From NCBI GenBank assembly GCA_958439425.1, contig CAUBVH010000002.1, positions 1-64,000 on the forward strand: a DNA stretch of 64,000 nt. Reading direction: 5' to 3'. The notes under the pieces are model-generated. The model made no database searches. It worked only from the letters and a program-made list of their open reading frames with translations, and had not been told where the DNA came from. Positions 26,826-34,551 of this stretch are shown here, piece by piece (position 1 is the first letter of the stretch; each line of letters opens with the position of its first letter). The position numbers were made by a program, and so were the translations under genes. The DNA is from an uncultured Collinsella sp. (GTDB lineage: Bacteria > Actinomycetota > Coriobacteriia > Coriobacteriales > Coriobacteriaceae).

Positions 26826-28040
26826 TTAGCAGGTGGGGTACTCGCCCTCCCAGACGATGCGACGGTACTGATCCGGATCAGTGTCACCTTCCGTGGAGAA
26901 GCAGAGCACGGAGCTCGTCTTGTCCAGGCCGATGAGTTCCTTGAGCTCGGCGTACTCGGGATCGAGCATGAGGGTCTCGACCAGGCCGGTGGTCACAGCG
27001 CCGGACTCGCCGGAGATGACGCGCGGGTCGCCCTTCTCGGGAGCGCCCAGGGTGCGCATGCCGCGAGCGGTGACCCAGTCGGGGCAGGATACGAAGGCGG
27101 TGGTGTGGTTGCGCAGGATATCCCAGCCCAGAATGTTGGGCTCGCCGCAGCACAGGCCGGCCATGATGGAGGGCATGTCGCCGTCCACGATGCGCGGGTC
27201 GCCGTCGCCGGCGGCAGCGCCCTTGTACAGGCAGGCGGCAGGTGCGCACTCGACCACGACAAAGGTGGGCGGGTTGTCGGGATACAAGTTGGTGAAGTAG
27301 CCCACCACGGCGCCGGCCAGCGAGCCCACGCCGGCTTGGACAAAGACGTGCGTCGGGCGGTTGATGGCCATCTCGCGCAGCTGCTCGGCTGCCTCAGAAG
27401 CCATGGTGCCGTAGCCCTCCATGATCCAAGACGGGATCTTCTCGTAGCCCTCCCAGGCGGTGTCCTGAACGATGACGCCGCGCTCGCAGGCGTCGGCCTC
27501 GGCGGCGGCCATGCGCACGCACTCGTCGTAGTTGACCTCTTCGATGGTCACCGTGGCGCCCTCGGCGGCGATGTTATCAAAGCGAGGCTTGGTGGAACCC
27601 TTGGGCATGTGCACGACGGCCTTCTGGCCCAGCTTGTTGGCAGCCCATGCCACGCCGCGGCCATGGTTGCCGTCGGTGGCGGTAAAGAAGGTGGCCTGGC
27701 CAAAGTCCTTGGCAAGCTGATCGGAGGTCAGGTAATCGAAGGTGCACTCGGCAACGTCCTTGCCGGTCTCGTCGGCAATGTAGTTGGCCATGGCAAACGA
27801 GCCGCCCAGGACCTTAAAGGCGTTGAGGCCAAAGCGATAGCTCTCGTCCTTAACGCACAGGTTGGAAAGGCCCAGGCGTGCGGCCTGGCCGTCCAGGCGG
27901 GCAAGCGGAGTAACGGTGTACTGGGGGAACGACTGGTGGAAGGCGCGGGCCTTCTTCACGTGGTCGAGTCTCATGATTCCCAAGTGCTCATCATCGCTCT
28001 TGGGCATCGTGTTGCCCGCCCACTGAATCTTATCGGCCAT
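26826..28040 (-). CDS. ygeX: Diaminopropionate ammonia-lyase
   Basis: PLP enzyme converting 2,3-diaminopropionate to pyruvate and two ammonia, through 2-aminoacrylate. The PLP lysine is K76 in GLNAFKVLGG; TATDGNHGRGVAWAA is the fold-type II phosphate/substrate region and SGESGAVTTG lies near the C-terminus. Length 404 residues. It is the terminal step of the urate pathway in this gene set and the first gene of the ygeX-ygeY-ygeW run. AAGGAG precedes the ATG. Divergent from a YheO-type regulator across 277 bases. Confidence 0.93.
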   Translation of the reverse strand: MADKIQWAGNTMPKSDDEHLGIMRLDHVKKARAFHQSFPQYTVTPLARLDGQAARLGLSNLCVKDESYRFGLNAFKVLGGSFAMANYIADETGKDVAECTFDYLTSDQLAKDFGQATFFTATDGNHGRGVAWAANKLGQKAVVHMPKGSTKPRFDNIAAEGATVTIEEVNYDECVRMAAAEADACERGVIVQDTAWEGYEKIPSWIMEGYGTMASEAAEQLREMAINRPTHVFVQAGVGSLAGAVVGYFTNLYPDNPPTFVVVECAPAACLYKGAAAGDGDPRIVDGDMPSIMAGLCCGEPNILGWDILRNHTTAFVSCPDWVTARGMRTLGAPEKGDPRVISGESGAVTTGLVETLMLDPEYAELKELIGLDKTSSVLCFSTEGDTDPDQYRRIVWEGEYPTC

Positions 28041-28131
28041 ACGGTGAACTCCTTAAGTCCTCTCTTGCCGGCCCCCGCATACGCGTTCCAGCCCATTCCC
28101 GTTCATGCGGCTGAACTTTTATGTGGATGCC

Positions 28132-28198
28132 AAACAAAAAGTTTGTTAGCACTGTTCTATCACACTTTTTGATTGGAAAACATAACAAATTGTTTGTT
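28132..28198. promoter_or_regulatory. Paired palindromic operator candidates between ygeX and its regulator
   Basis: Two related sites, AAACAAAAAGTTTGTT (28132-28147) and AACAAATTGTTTGTT (28184-28198), are about 52 bases apart, close to five helical turns. A third palindrome, GGCACA-G-TGTGCC (28280-28292), lies just upstream of the regulator's start. They are good candidates for binding by the adjacent YheO/DauR-type protein. Inference from position and symmetry. Confidence 0.5.
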
Positions 28199-28317
28199 GC
28201 CGTAATCGGTACCTTTTCGCCGCCGAACGGTCACATAACGCAGCGACGCTTTCGTTATTTGCGAACAGGTGTGGTTTATGGCACAGTGTGCCCAAACTAA
28301 TTTTTAGGAAGGCACCC

Positions 28318-28971
28318 ATGACCCCCACACAGATTGAGTTTTACAAGCGCCTTGCACACGGCTTGGCGCTCCAATTTGGTCCCAACTGCGAAGTCGTCGT
28401 CCACGACCTGGAGACCGAGGACGTGGACCACTCCATCGTAGTGATCGAAAACGGCCACGTCAGTGGGCGCAAACTGGGTGACGGCCCCAGCCATATTGTG
28501 TTTGAGTCCATGCACGAGGGCATCACCGACGTGCACGACCGCGAGCCATACCTCACCAAAACCGCCGATGGCAAGCTGCTTAAGTCCTCGACGATCTTTA
28601 TCCGCAACGACGAGGGCAAGCCCGTCGGCATTTTGGGCATTAACTTTGACATTACGCTCATGAAGGCTTTTGAGCGTTCGCTCGATGCCTTTACCGGCAC
28701 CGGCGGCACGGACTACACCGAGCCTGAGCCCATTACCAAGAACATCGGCGACCTGCTCGAAGACTTGCTGCGCGAGTGTGAACAGTTTGTGGGCAAGCCC
28801 GCGGCGCTCATGACCAAAGACGAGCGCATCCGCGCCGTTGGCTACCTCGACCGTCGCGGCGCCTTTCTCATCTCCAAGTCGAGCGAACGCGCCTGCGAGT
28901 TCTTTGGCATCTCTAAGTACAGCTTCTATAGCTACCTCAACGAGGCAAAGGCTGCCGCCGGCGACAAATAG
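28318..28971 (+). CDS. YheO/DauR-type PAS and HTH transcriptional regulator (copy 1)
   Basis: DNA-binding regulator with an N-terminal YheO-like PAS domain (FGPNCEVVVHDLE, GHVSGRKLGDG, IFIRNDEGKPVGILGIN) and a C-terminal HTH (residues about 175-215, ending FFGISKYSFYSYLNEAK). The ATG at 28318 follows AGGAAGG; an upstream in-frame ATG has no site. Length 217 residues. Divergent from ygeX, so it most likely controls the purine genes in response to a pathway metabolite. A paralogue is at 50902-51558, next to the permease. Whether it activates or represses is unknown. Confidence 0.82.
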   Translation: MTPTQIEFYKRLAHGLALQFGPNCEVVVHDLETEDVDHSIVVIENGHVSGRKLGDGPSHIVFESMHEGITDVHDREPYLTKTADGKLLKSSTIFIRNDEGKPVGILGINFDITLMKAFERSLDAFTGTGGTDYTEPEPITKNIGDLLEDLLRECEQFVGKPAALMTKDERIRAVGYLDRRGAFLISKSSERACEFFGISKYSFYSYLNEAKAAAGDK

Positions 28972-29093
28972 TCAGCGCACCTGCGCCCCTCCCCTTTTGA
29001 GCGCGAGTTCTGGAATGCACGAATCCGAGAGTCGGCCGCAAGGCAAGTTCCATATAATCGATGAATGTGAGTATTTCGAAAGGATGGGACAAG

Positions 29094-30080
29094 ATGGGGT
29101 CGAGCAACGCATCACGCAACGGCCGCGGAGGCTTCGCTTCTGCCGTCAGGCATGCGAACCGCGCGTTTGACGAGGGCGAAGACGATCTGTTTGCGTTGAG
29201 CCTGGACGACGTGATGAGCGACCGCCCCTGGACCGCCGAGGAACTCATGGGCGGCGGAGCTCGTCCGACAAGTGCAAAGCCCGCACTTGCGCCTAAGCCC
29301 GGATCTGCGCCGACTCCTGCGCAGTCGCCTGTTTCGACGCCCGCGCCTACGCCCGCACCCGCTTCGGCGCCCGCGCCCGCCCCCCGCCCCGCAAGCGACC
29401 CGTCCGAGACGGCGGCATTTCTCGCTGCAGCGACGCAGGGCAAATCGGCCGACAGCACCGTTATGTACAGCGCTCAGCAGTTGCCTGCTCCAGCGGTACG
29501 CAAGCCTCCGGTCACAAGGCTCGATGAGCCCGTTGCCCATCAGGTTGCCTACGATTCCTGGGCTGCAGCCGATCTGGATGAGACCTCTACCAGCATGCCG
29601 GCGCTCGACGTTCCAGTTAACCCGCTTTTTGCCGCCAACACGAGCGCCGCGGACTATGAGAGCAGTGCAGCATATTCCGATTATTCCGATGGCCATGCTG
29701 ACACCGGTCGCATCGAGACCGAGGATTTTGGCACCGCATCGAGCGATTATCTCAACAATCCGTACGCCGCCACGCCTGCACCGGAATATGACCCGGAGGC
29801 CGCGTCCGCGCCGGCGTATACCAAAAGCACGGGCGAAGAGCGCTTCGCCGATTATTACGCCACGGAAAAGACGCTGCGTTTCTCGGAGTTTCCGCAGGCA
29901 GTCAAGGTTGCCTTTATCGCCATTGTCATTGCCCTGCTCGGCGTCATTGCGTTTGAGGGATTCCAGCTGTTCCGCGGCCCCACCCAAGCGGAGTCGGAGA
30001 CCCAGCAAAAAGAGGACGACAACCAGCACCTGGACATCAACACCCTCAAGGGTGACCCCAACGACGGAGACGACGAGTAG
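29094..30080 (+). CDS. Proline/alanine-rich single-span membrane protein, function unknown
   Basis: I do not recognise a family. The 328-residue protein has an acidic N-terminal segment (DEGEDDLFALSLDDVM), a long Pro-Ala-rich stretch (about residues 55-110), an acidic/tyrosine-rich middle, one membrane helix at about 270-292 (AFIAIVIALLGVIAF), and a short acidic tail. With no signal peptide, the N-terminal part probably faces the cytoplasm. The start at 29094 is preceded by AAAGGA; a TATAAT lies at 29053-29058, right before an earlier ATG that lacks a ribosome site. It marks the border between the purine locus and the accessory island. Confidence 0.65.
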   Translation: MGSSNASRNGRGGFASAVRHANRAFDEGEDDLFALSLDDVMSDRPWTAEELMGGGARPTSAKPALAPKPGSAPTPAQSPVSTPAPTPAPASAPAPAPRPASDPSETAAFLAAATQGKSADSTVMYSAQQLPAPAVRKPPVTRLDEPVAHQVAYDSWAAADLDETSTSMPALDVPVNPLFAANTSAADYESSAAYSDYSDGHADTGRIETEDFGTASSDYLNNPYAATPAPEYDPEAASAPAYTKSTGEERFADYYATEKTLRFSEFPQAVKVAFIAIVIALLGVIAFEGFQLFRGPTQAESETQQKEDDNQHLDINTLKGDPNDGDDE

Positions 30081-30117
30081 CGAGGGTTAAGGGAAGGCCG
30101 GAAGAGCCGGCGGCACG

Positions 30118-31440
30118 TTACGGCTCCAAAAGCCATGCCATAAAGATGGGCAGATACAGCACGTCACCATCGCGGTGAAGATTGCATTCCGCAAGTACCA
30201 GGGCGCGATCGATTCCGTAGCCCTTCGTTGCCAGTGCGTTATCGAGCGCGGCATGGGACTTAAAGCTCTTGCCCGATTTGACCTCGATAGCAAGCACTTC
30301 CCCATCGAGCGTCTCCTCAACAAAATCGAGCTCGCCAACCTTTTTCGATGTAAAGTAGCGCAATCTGAATCCATGAGCTTTGAGCTCTTGGGCAACGAAG
30401 CCCTCAAACGCCGCCCCCATGTTCATGCCAAAGGCGTCTTCCGCCTCCCCATCAAAAACGCCTTGGGCGACCCTTTTGGAATACGACGACATGAGCATTC
30501 CGGTGTCCAAGTAAAACAGCTTGAACAGATTTCGTTGCTCTCCCAATAAAAGGGGTGCCACGGGCGCCGTTACGTTATACACGGGAAGCGCGACACCCGC
30601 CTCCGATAACCAGAGAAAATGGTCTGTCACCTGCGAAAAACGTTTGACACCGTTAATCGATGACAGCTTGAATCGCTTGTTTTTGGAGCCGGCCTCGCTG
30701 GGAATCAAATCATAGATATCGCGAATAACCAAGCGTAACTCGGGCGGAGCGTACTTTGCGATGTCATCGCGATACAGGGCGTGAAGATCGCGGTGGATGT
30801 TTCGAACCTCGTCGACATTGCGCGTCGCCAAGAAGGAATTGACCGCGTCGGGCATGCCTCCCACCACCACATACTGATGGAACAGATCGAGCAAGCGGTC
30901 ATACAGGTAGCCGGGGAGCTCCCCTTCATCCTTCAGACAGCCCCTGAGCATGTCAAACACGCTGGCACCAACGCCATTTGCCCAACAAAACTCCTCAAAG
31001 TCGAGCGGGTACATCTGGACCTGCTCGACATACCCCACTGGCAGGGAATCGATGCCCTCGAGCTCAACGCCAAGGAGCGATCCGGTAAGGATGTATCGAA
31101 AGTCGCCGCGCTGGACCAGGTATTTGATAAACGTCACTACGTTGGGGCATCGCTGCACCTCGTCGATAACCACAACGGTCTTGTTCGCAACCATCGGCTG
31201 CGTCGCAGCGATAGACATGCGCATAAGCAGTTCGTCCGCACTTTTCGCCGCCAAAAACGAATCGCGCACGGACGCGTCGGCGATAAGGTCGAACGTCACG
31301 ACATTTTCGAACGATTCGCTTGCAAAGACGTTGACCAAATATGACTTTCCCACCTGTCGGGCACCCTTGACCAAAAGAGCTTTGTTAGGCGACGAGGCAA
31401 GCCAAGATTCAAACTGTGCTTTCGCTTTTCTCTGTAGCAT
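30118..31440 (-). CDS. AAA ATPase with DUF4143 domain
   Basis: ATPase of the AAA_14/DUF4143 type, common in accessory regions and of unknown physiological role. Walker A is GARQVGKS (residues about 26-33) and Walker B is VVVIDEVQ (D93, E94). The C-terminal region ends with a PD-(D/E)xK-nuclease-like pattern (ELDFVEE then AIEVKSGK). I use the ATG at 31440, 7 bases from AAGGGG; one at 31446 is too close. Length 440 residues. A 33-bp iteron array lies directly upstream and probably controls it. Unrelated in sequence to the second ATPase at 37407-38840. Confidence 0.82.
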   Translation of the reverse strand: MLQRKAKAQFESWLASSPNKALLVKGARQVGKSYLVNVFASESFENVVTFDLIADASVRDSFLAAKSADELLMRMSIAATQPMVANKTVVVIDEVQRCPNVVTFIKYLVQRGDFRYILTGSLLGVELEGIDSLPVGYVEQVQMYPLDFEEFCWANGVGASVFDMLRGCLKDEGELPGYLYDRLLDLFHQYVVVGGMPDAVNSFLATRNVDEVRNIHRDLHALYRDDIAKYAPPELRLVIRDIYDLIPSEAGSKNKRFKLSSINGVKRFSQVTDHFLWLSEAGVALPVYNVTAPVAPLLLGEQRNLFKLFYLDTGMLMSSYSKRVAQGVFDGEAEDAFGMNMGAAFEGFVAQELKAHGFRLRYFTSKKVGELDFVEETLDGEVLAIEVKSGKSFKSHAALDNALATKGYGIDRALVLAECNLHRDGDVLYLPIFMAWLLEP

Positions 31441-31479
31441 AAGCATACCCCTTATTACGTGCTGTTTTAGCACTAGGAT

Positions 31480-31593
31480 ACACTTTTCCGTGGTTGTTAG
31501 ATGCTTATTTCGACACTTTTTCGAGGTTATAAAGTGTGCATTGCGACACTTTTCCGTGATTTTACACGGGATATTTCGACACTTTTCCTGATT
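31480..31593. repeat. Four 33-bp iterons upstream of the DUF4143 ATPase
   Basis: The motif ACACTTTTCCGTGA (variants ACACTTTTTCG, ACACTTTTCCTGA) begins at 31480, 31513, 31546 and 31579: an exact 33-bp period, three helical turns, so all copies face the same side of the helix. The array occupies the promoter region of the ATPase gene on the minus strand. Cooperative binding of a regulator, perhaps the ATPase or a partner, is the simplest reading. Confidence 0.82.
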
Positions 31594-31615
31594 TAAGCCT
31601 AGCAGCAGCCTGCGA

Positions 31616-31659
31616 AATCAAGCGCCGCCCGCGCCTCATTTCGCAGGCGGCGCTTGATT
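31616..31659. repeat. 14-bp inverted repeat with alternative pairing
   Basis: AATCAAGCGCCGCC (31616-31629) pairs perfectly with 31646-31659. The adjacent TGCGAAAT (31611-31618) can instead pair with ATTTCGCA (31638-31645), so two mutually exclusive hairpins exist. It may be a bidirectional terminator or a switch element between the ATPase promoter and the next transcript. Confidence 0.65.
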
Positions 31660-31683
31660 ACTGTCCGTGCACGCTGATAGACT
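31654..31683 (+). promoter_or_regulatory. Candidate promoter of the leader-RNA transcript
   Basis: TTGATT and TAGACT with an 18-base spacer (each 4/6 to consensus). Transcription would begin near 31690, just ahead of the S-box-like structure. Confidence 0.4.
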
Positions 31684-31710
31684 CCATCGTGCCCACAAGG
31701 AGCGGGCGCG

Positions 31711-31803
31711 TTTTATCCAGAGTCGGAGTAGAGAGTTGGCTCCACGATCCCGACGCCAACCGGCCAAGAGGCACGGTGGCCCTGCCAACATCGATGAAAG
31801 GAG
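31711..31803 (+). promoter_or_regulatory. S-box/SAM-clan-like riboswitch candidate
   Basis: The segment folds by eye like a SAM-I/SAM-IV clan aptamer. P1 pairs TTTTATC (31711-31717) with GATGAAA (31793-31799). The invariant-looking AGAG follows P1. P2 pairs GTCGG (31722-31726) with CCGAC (31750-31754). The P2 loop GTTGGC (31735-31740) can pair with GCCAAC (31784-31789) as a pseudoknot. P3 pairs ACCG+GCC (31759-31765) with GGC+CGGT (31770-31777) around AAGA with one bulged A. The S-box landmarks GCCAACC and CGGTG sit in the expected order. There is no P4, as in reduced clan members. The 3' side of P1 overlaps the ribosome site AAAGGAG of the next gene, suggesting ligand-dependent translational repression. 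Not confirmed by covariance search. Confidence 0.6.
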
Positions 31804-31808
31804 TCCGT

Positions 31809-32201
31809 ATGGACAATTTCTCCGTGCGCAGCGAGCGCAACTTCCACAACCTGGTCGTCAAACCGAATCACATGTATCTTCTGGATAAGCCAAATGGCTA
31901 CGCCTCGGCCATGGTCAAAAGCAGTCTCTCCCACCAGATGCGCTTTACCGTGCAGATGCTCGAGGAAGAGCTCTGTGCTGCCGGCGATCCGCACGTACTG
32001 CGGATCAAGCTGCCTGGAGACGACTCGCGTGAGCCGTCCAACTGGATGCTCCTCGCCGGCGGCGTGTGCGTTACGGACGGATCCGGCGTCTTTGCCCGTG
32101 AGTGTTTCTGCGAGGGAGCCGAGGTATTCCTGGACCTGTGCCACGACGCCGTACGCGCGGCCGAGCTGCGTCAGTGGAGCCAGAGAGAGTACAGCTGCTG
32201 A
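31809..32201 (+). CDS. Unknown 130-residue protein under the S-box-like leader
   Basis: I do not recognise a family. The protein is soluble, without signal peptide or membrane helix, with a basic/aromatic N-terminal part (SERNFHNLVVKPNHMYLL) and a cysteine-containing C-terminal half (CVTDGSGVFARECFCEGAEV, later LCHDA and a terminal YSC). The ATG at 31809 is chosen because AAAGGAG lies 6 bases upstream. If the leader senses S-adenosylmethionine or a relative, this protein may act in methyl or sulfur metabolism, but nothing in its own sequence shows that. Confidence 0.7.
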   Translation: MDNFSVRSERNFHNLVVKPNHMYLLDKPNGYASAMVKSSLSHQMRFTVQMLEEELCAAGDPHVLRIKLPGDDSREPSNWMLLAGGVCVTDGSGVFARECFCEGAEVFLDLCHDAVRAAELRQWSQREYSC

Positions 32202-32545
32202 GCGCGGCACGCGGGATCGCGGAGGTGTAGGAAGAGAAGCCTCGTGATGGTGGCCTCAGCTGGAATGACGTATCGCTCGATAAATGATCTCAACAACGTA
32301 GCCAATGCGCTGCATTTCGCCTCAAAGGCATTGAGCGATCGGGCGGCGTCCAGTATTTCTTTGATATCCCCAATTGATTGTTCCGAGAAAGTCTCTTCAT
32401 GCCCTCATAATCGCCCTTACGAGAAACTTGGACGAGACAGGTGTCCATATGCCGTCTCTAAACTAACGAGCCGTTCGAGAAAAGAACATCTGGCTAGCGT
32501 GGGCCAAAGATATACTGGTATCGTTGCAACAATTATGGAAGATCG
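32202..32545. other. Intergenic region before the surface protein
   Basis: I see no supported gene in these 344 bases. A TATACT (32511-32516) is a plausible -10 for the surface-protein gene, but no good -35 is visible. GC content is lower than in the neighbours. Confidence 0.5.
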
Positions 32546-34369
32546 GTGCCTCCAATGACCTCCTTGAAATTCTCCAGACGCTTTGCACTTAGCCTGCTCG
32601 TCCCCCTGTCCGCCGCCGTAGCGCTGGCTTTGCCCTCAACCGCCCTCGCCGCGTCGGACCCGAACCCGCCCAGCATATCCAACGTGACGATATCCGCAAC
32701 GGCCGTCACGGCAGGCTCCACGCTGCGTGTCGGCTACGATGTGGACGACCCCGATGGGGTGCGGTCAGTCACGCCGATAGTCGAGGTCGTCGTCGATAGC
32801 GATGACGGGGGCCAAGGCAACAGCTCCCGTCTCGCCTTCCGGTCGACCGGCGACACGACCGCGGGCTTCGATATCCCCACCTCCCCGAGCGACCGGCCCT
32901 GCAGGTACCGGATCATCGGCCTCGGCGTGACCGATAGCCTTGGATGGGTTACCGATGTCTACGACGCGGCGTATGCCGGGGAGAAGGGGCTCGACTGTCC
33001 GACCTTCGCCACCAGCCCCCTCGTCTATGAGGTGACCGAGGGGCCCGCGGACCAGAACCCGCCGACCGTGTCCTCCGTGTCGCTCTCGAGCAGGGAAGTC
33101 GCGACCGGCGCCGACTTCCACATCTCTTGGTCCGTCGCGGACCCAGACGGCGTTCGCTCCGTCTCCCCCATACTGCAGCGGGGCTGGGAGGATAAGGACG
33201 ACGGCTGCTCCGTTTCGTCGGCCTATTATCACGGAAGCTCGTCTGCCGACGGGTTCGACCTCACCTTCGACAGCAATAGGATCGGAAGGCACAGGCTGAT
33301 CGGCCTTTCGGTCACCGATGGCCTAGGGTTCGAGACCGATGTGTACGAGAGCTCCTACGCCAGGGCCAACGGCATCTCGGGCGCGACTTTCTCGGTTGCC
33401 GACCCGAGCGAGCTGTGCTTCGAAGTGACCGGCAGCGCGATCGACCGGAACCCGCCCACGGTCTCGGGCGTCTCCATCTCTGCGAAGAGGGTCCCCGTCG
33501 GCGGGGTCCTCCGCATCTATTGCAATGTAGGCGACGCGGACGGCGTGAAGTCTGTCTCCCCGATCCTCGGCGACCCCGGCTATGTCGAGGACCCGAACTC
33601 TGTAAAGGCCCGTAAAACGTTGAGCTGCAGCTACGATGCGGCAAGAGGCTATATCGAAATCGAGTTCCCCACGTCGCTCTCGATGGGCTCGTTTGAGATC
33701 CATGCCCTCGTGGTCCTCGACAAGACGGGTCATGAGACCTTCGTCTACAGCTCCGCCTACGCCGAGCGTAACGGCAAGACCGGTGTTCAGACCTTTGATG
33801 TCGACGACGCGGGGGGCGTCACCTTCGACGTGACCGCCCCGCTGTATGCCGCCACCAAGGGCGACGGGCAGGCGTATGCAAAGGGCGGCGGGGTCGGCCT
33901 GACCTTCCGCTTCAGCGGTCCTCTCGATGAGTTCACGCGTCTCCTCGTGGACGGAACTGAGGTCTCCGCCGGGAACTACACCGCAACCAGGGGCAGCACG
34001 ATTATCGAGCTCAGGCCGGCCTATCTGGACACGCTCGCCACCGGCGGACACACCGTCACGGCCGTCTGGAAGGACGGAACAGCGACCGATGCCTCCTTTA
34101 CCGTGGATGAGAAGGGCCAAGGGGGACAGACGAGCGGAAAGACCGACGTAGATTCACCCGGCGACAACAAAAGTGATCCTGCCACTCCTGAAAAGGACGC
34201 CGACGAGGCATCTACAAAAAGGTCGGGACGCACGACAGCCGATGAACCAAAGCTCGCCGCAACCGGCGACTCCGCTTGGATGGCCAGCATCGCATTAGCC
34301 ATGGCGGCCACGGCCTGCTTCATGGCAGCGAGAAGGCTTGAGCCCAAGCAGCATAGGCACGAACAGTAG
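32546..34369 (+). CDS. Cell-wall-anchored surface protein with three related extracellular domains
   Basis: Exported, probably sortase-anchored protein of 607 residues. A signal peptide covers residues 1-36 (hydrophobic core SLLVPLSAAVALAL, cleavage near ALAAS). Three related domains of about 130 residues begin with D-x-NPP at about 37, 168 and 298, each with a DPDGV(R/K)SV(S/T)PI-like motif and ending near a VTD-x-LG or VLDKTG motif and a VY-x-x-AYA motif. A domain from about 439 (KGGGVGLTFRFSGPLDEF) is common in Gram-positive surface proteins. The C-terminus has a charged linker, LAATGD (near 569), a hydrophobic span and an RR-containing tail: a variant sorting signal. The start is GTG 32546 or ATG 32555. 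The ligand is unknown. Confidence 0.82.
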   Translation: MPPMTSLKFSRRFALSLLVPLSAAVALALPSTALAASDPNPPSISNVTISATAVTAGSTLRVGYDVDDPDGVRSVTPIVEVVVDSDDGGQGNSSRLAFRSTGDTTAGFDIPTSPSDRPCRYRIIGLGVTDSLGWVTDVYDAAYAGEKGLDCPTFATSPLVYEVTEGPADQNPPTVSSVSLSSREVATGADFHISWSVADPDGVRSVSPILQRGWEDKDDGCSVSSAYYHGSSSADGFDLTFDSNRIGRHRLIGLSVTDGLGFETDVYESSYARANGISGATFSVADPSELCFEVTGSAIDRNPPTVSGVSISAKRVPVGGVLRIYCNVGDADGVKSVSPILGDPGYVEDPNSVKARKTLSCSYDAARGYIEIEFPTSLSMGSFEIHALVVLDKTGHETFVYSSAYAERNGKTGVQTFDVDDAGGVTFDVTAPLYAATKGDGQAYAKGGGVGLTFRFSGPLDEFTRLLVDGTEVSAGNYTATRGSTIIELRPAYLDTLATGGHTVTAVWKDGTATDASFTVDEKGQGGQTSGKTDVDSPGDNKSDPATPEKDADEASTKRSGRTTADEPKLAATGDSAWMASIALAMAATACFMAARRLEPKQHRHEQ

Positions 34370-34389
34370 CTCAAAGCGAACTCAACTGG

Positions 34390-34424
34390 GAAGGGCGGAT
34401 GGATAGCCGTCCTTCTCTTATAAT
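34390..34424 (+). terminator. Hairpin after the surface-protein gene, with a -10 box
   Basis: GAAGGGCGG/CCGTCCTTC with one mismatch and an 8-base loop, followed by TCTTAT. TATAAT (34419-34424) directly after it is a candidate -10 for the next gene. Confidence 0.55.
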
Positions 34425-34551
34425 CAACCCAATCCGCAGAAATGCAATCAGTTAACGAGTTTCGCCAGACGCTCGGTCTCTACCCCGCTCTGGCAAGCCA
34501 CCTAGCGGTGAGATAATGCCCACGGCGATCAACGCAAACAAGGAGCACGCT

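Noticed and set aside
28951..29060. Terminator after regulator copy 1
   Set aside because: No stem with a T-run could be found between the regulator and the next gene.
32244..32558. A possible 104-residue gene before the surface protein
   Set aside because: Odd composition, no recognisable domain, weak ribosome site, and it overlaps the start of the surface-protein gene.
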